The notes below the pieces were generated by a model. That model worked only from the letters and a program-made list of their open reading frames with translations. It was not told the origin of the DNA and searched no databases. A DNA stretch of 44,764 bases, taken from the NCBI RefSeq assembly GCF_001552375.1, contig NZ_BCRB01000026.1, forward strand, positions 1-44,764, in the 5' to 3' direction. A program made the position numbers and the translations under genes. Origin of the DNA: Cellulomonas iranensis NBRC 101100 = JCM 18110. GTDB taxonomy: Bacteria > Actinomycetota > Actinomycetes > Actinomycetales > Cellulomonadaceae. Shown here in pieces: positions 43,746 through 44,764 of the stretch. Each line of letters starts with the position of its first letter. The first letter of the stretch is position 1.

Positions 43746-44705
43746 ATGCCCGACACCGCCCCGCCGCAGGAGTCCGTCGGAGGCGACCCCAGCGGCCGTC
43801 CCGTCGGCCACGCCGGCGCCCGCGTCGACGTCGCCGAGCGGTCCGCGTGGTCCACCGGCGCCGGCGGGGCCGTCATCGCGCTGCTGTTCGTGCTCGTCGC
43901 CGTCGCCGGCGCGATCCTGCTGTTCATGGAGGCCGAGGCCAGCGGCGTCGACGCGCTCGGGTTCCTCGGCGCCCTGTGCGTCGGCGCCGCGGTCCTGCTG
44001 CTCAGCGGGCTCGCCGTCATCAGCCCCGGGCAGACCCGCGTCGTGCAGCTCTTCGGCCGCTACGTCGGCACCGTGCGCCGCACCGGGCTCGTCCTCACCA
44101 TCCCCCTGACGACGCGCAAGAACGTCTCGGTGCGCGTGCGCAACTTCGAGACCAACGAGCTCAAGGTCAACGACGCCGACGGCAACCCCATCAACATCGC
44201 CGCGATCGTCGTCTGGCAGGTCGCCGACACCGCCACCGCGACGTTCGCGGTCGAGGACTACGCCGACTTCGTGCGCGTGCAGTCCGAGTCCGCGCTGCGC
44301 CACGTCGCGATGTCCCACCCGTACGACCACGCCGACGACGGCGAGACCTCGCTGCGCGGCGCGACCGACGTCATCTCCGCCGAGATCGCCGCCGAGGTCG
44401 CCGCCCGCGTCGTCATCGCCGGCATCGAGGTCATCGAGGCGCGCATCTCCAACCTCGCGTACGCCCCCGAGATCGCGCAGGCCATGCTGCAGCGTCAGCA
44501 GGCCGGCGCGATCATCGCGGCCCGCGAGCGCATCGTCGAGGGCGCGGTGTCGATGGTCGAGGGCGCGCTCGGCCGGCTCGAGGCCGACGGCATCGTGCAG
44601 CTCGACGACGAGCGCCGCGCCGCGATGGTGTCGAACCTGCTGGTCGTGCTGTGCGGCGAGTCCCGCGCGACACCCGTCGTGAACGCCGGGAGCCTGTACG
44701 CGTGA
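43746..44705 (+). CDS. SPFH/band-7 (stomatin/slipin-like) membrane protein
   Basis: This is a 319-residue protein. The cytoplasmic N-terminus precedes two hydrophobic helices at about residues 38-60 and 67-90. The SPFH domain then runs through residues 95-260 ([57 protein letters not shown]). The coiled-coil end is [20 protein letters not shown]. These proteins form ring-like membrane scaffolds; the partner here is unknown. ATG 43746 lies behind GGAGG. The last base pair of codons overlaps the next gene (GTGA). Confidence 0.9.
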   Translation: MPDTAPPQESVGGDPSGRPVGHAGARVDVAERSAWSTGAGGAVIALLFVLVAVAGAILLFMEAEASGVDALGFLGALCVGAAVLLLSGLAVISPGQTRVVQLFGRYVGTVRRTGLVLTIPLTTRKNVSVRVRNFETNELKVNDADGNPINIAAIVVWQVADTATATFAVEDYADFVRVQSESALRHVAMSHPYDHADDGETSLRGATDVISAEIAAEVAARVVIAGIEVIEARISNLAYAPEIAQAMLQRQQAGAIIAARERIVEGAVSMVEGALGRLEADGIVQLDDERRAAMVSNLLVVLCGESRATPVVNAGSLYA

Positions 44706-44764
44706 CCGACGACGAGCGCACGGGCGCGGCGGGCGGGGGCGCGGACGACGCGACCACGCCCGCC
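44702..44764 (+). CDS. Start of a gene coupled to the SPFH gene (partial)
   Basis: Only 21 codons are visible, beginning with the GTG that overlaps the SPFH stop. They are Asp/Gly/Ala-rich ([12 protein letters not shown]) and do not reveal a domain. In related actinobacterial operons the gene after the SPFH protein is a small Arc-type (ribbon-helix-helix) protein; that identity is inference from context. Confidence 0.45.
   Translation, partial: MTDDERTGAAGGGADDATTPA

Overview
The window is very GC-rich chromosomal DNA with strong G/C third-position bias, many GTG starts, GTGA/ATGA start-stop overlaps and leaderless promoters. Together with the heme gene order, the MoxR/DUF58/DUF4129 operon and the DNRLRE/RHS surface protein, this suggests a Cellulomonas-like actinobacterium (Micrococcales). 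That assignment is inference from gene content only.

Layout. (1) 1-2840, minus: a 2-oxoacid dehydrogenase operon (E1-alpha, E1-beta, start of E2) behind a double palindromic operator. (2) 2923-5115: two small genes, a hisC-type aminotransferase and a small four-helix membrane protein. (3) 5096-7010, minus: a WXG100-like small protein and an alpha/beta hydrolase, whose reading frame is broken by a one-base loss in a homopolymer. (4) 7145-11487, minus: a five-gene translationally coupled MoxR operon. (5) 11677-14942, plus: a secreted repeat protein and an RsmC/RlmG-type methyltransferase. (6) 14943-24683: a polymorphic toxin locus. A 2577-residue RHS/YD-repeat protein carries a Hint pretoxin domain and a 97-residue C-terminal toxin. 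An overlapping low-GC gene is its likely immunity gene. Downstream are two decayed IS481-family elements and a truncated second small gene. (7) 24913-27620, plus: purB, an unrecognised gene, and a small structured RNA resembling 6C RNA. (8) 27739-36573: a heme cluster, hemA on minus and hemE-cgoX-hemC-hemD-hemB-hemL on plus, together covering glutamyl-tRNA to coproporphyrin III except uroporphyrinogen-III to coproporphyrinogen steps outside HemE and the final iron insertion and decarboxylation. (9) 36683-38854: a TauE-type permease, a Nudix hydrolase and an Rrf2 regulator. (10) 38935-43638, plus: a metal-resistance block, csoR-copZ-copA (copper) followed by a CmtR-like ArsR repressor and a CDF exporter. 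(11) 43693-end: a perfect palindrome, an SPFH protein and the start of one more gene.

The parts most worth attention are the RHS toxin/immunity locus with its IS481 scars, the 6C-like RNA, the inverted-repeat insertion inside copA, the paired unexplained operators before the E1-alpha gene and hemC, and the WXG-like/hydrolase pair. No tRNA, rRNA or CRISPR array was seen.
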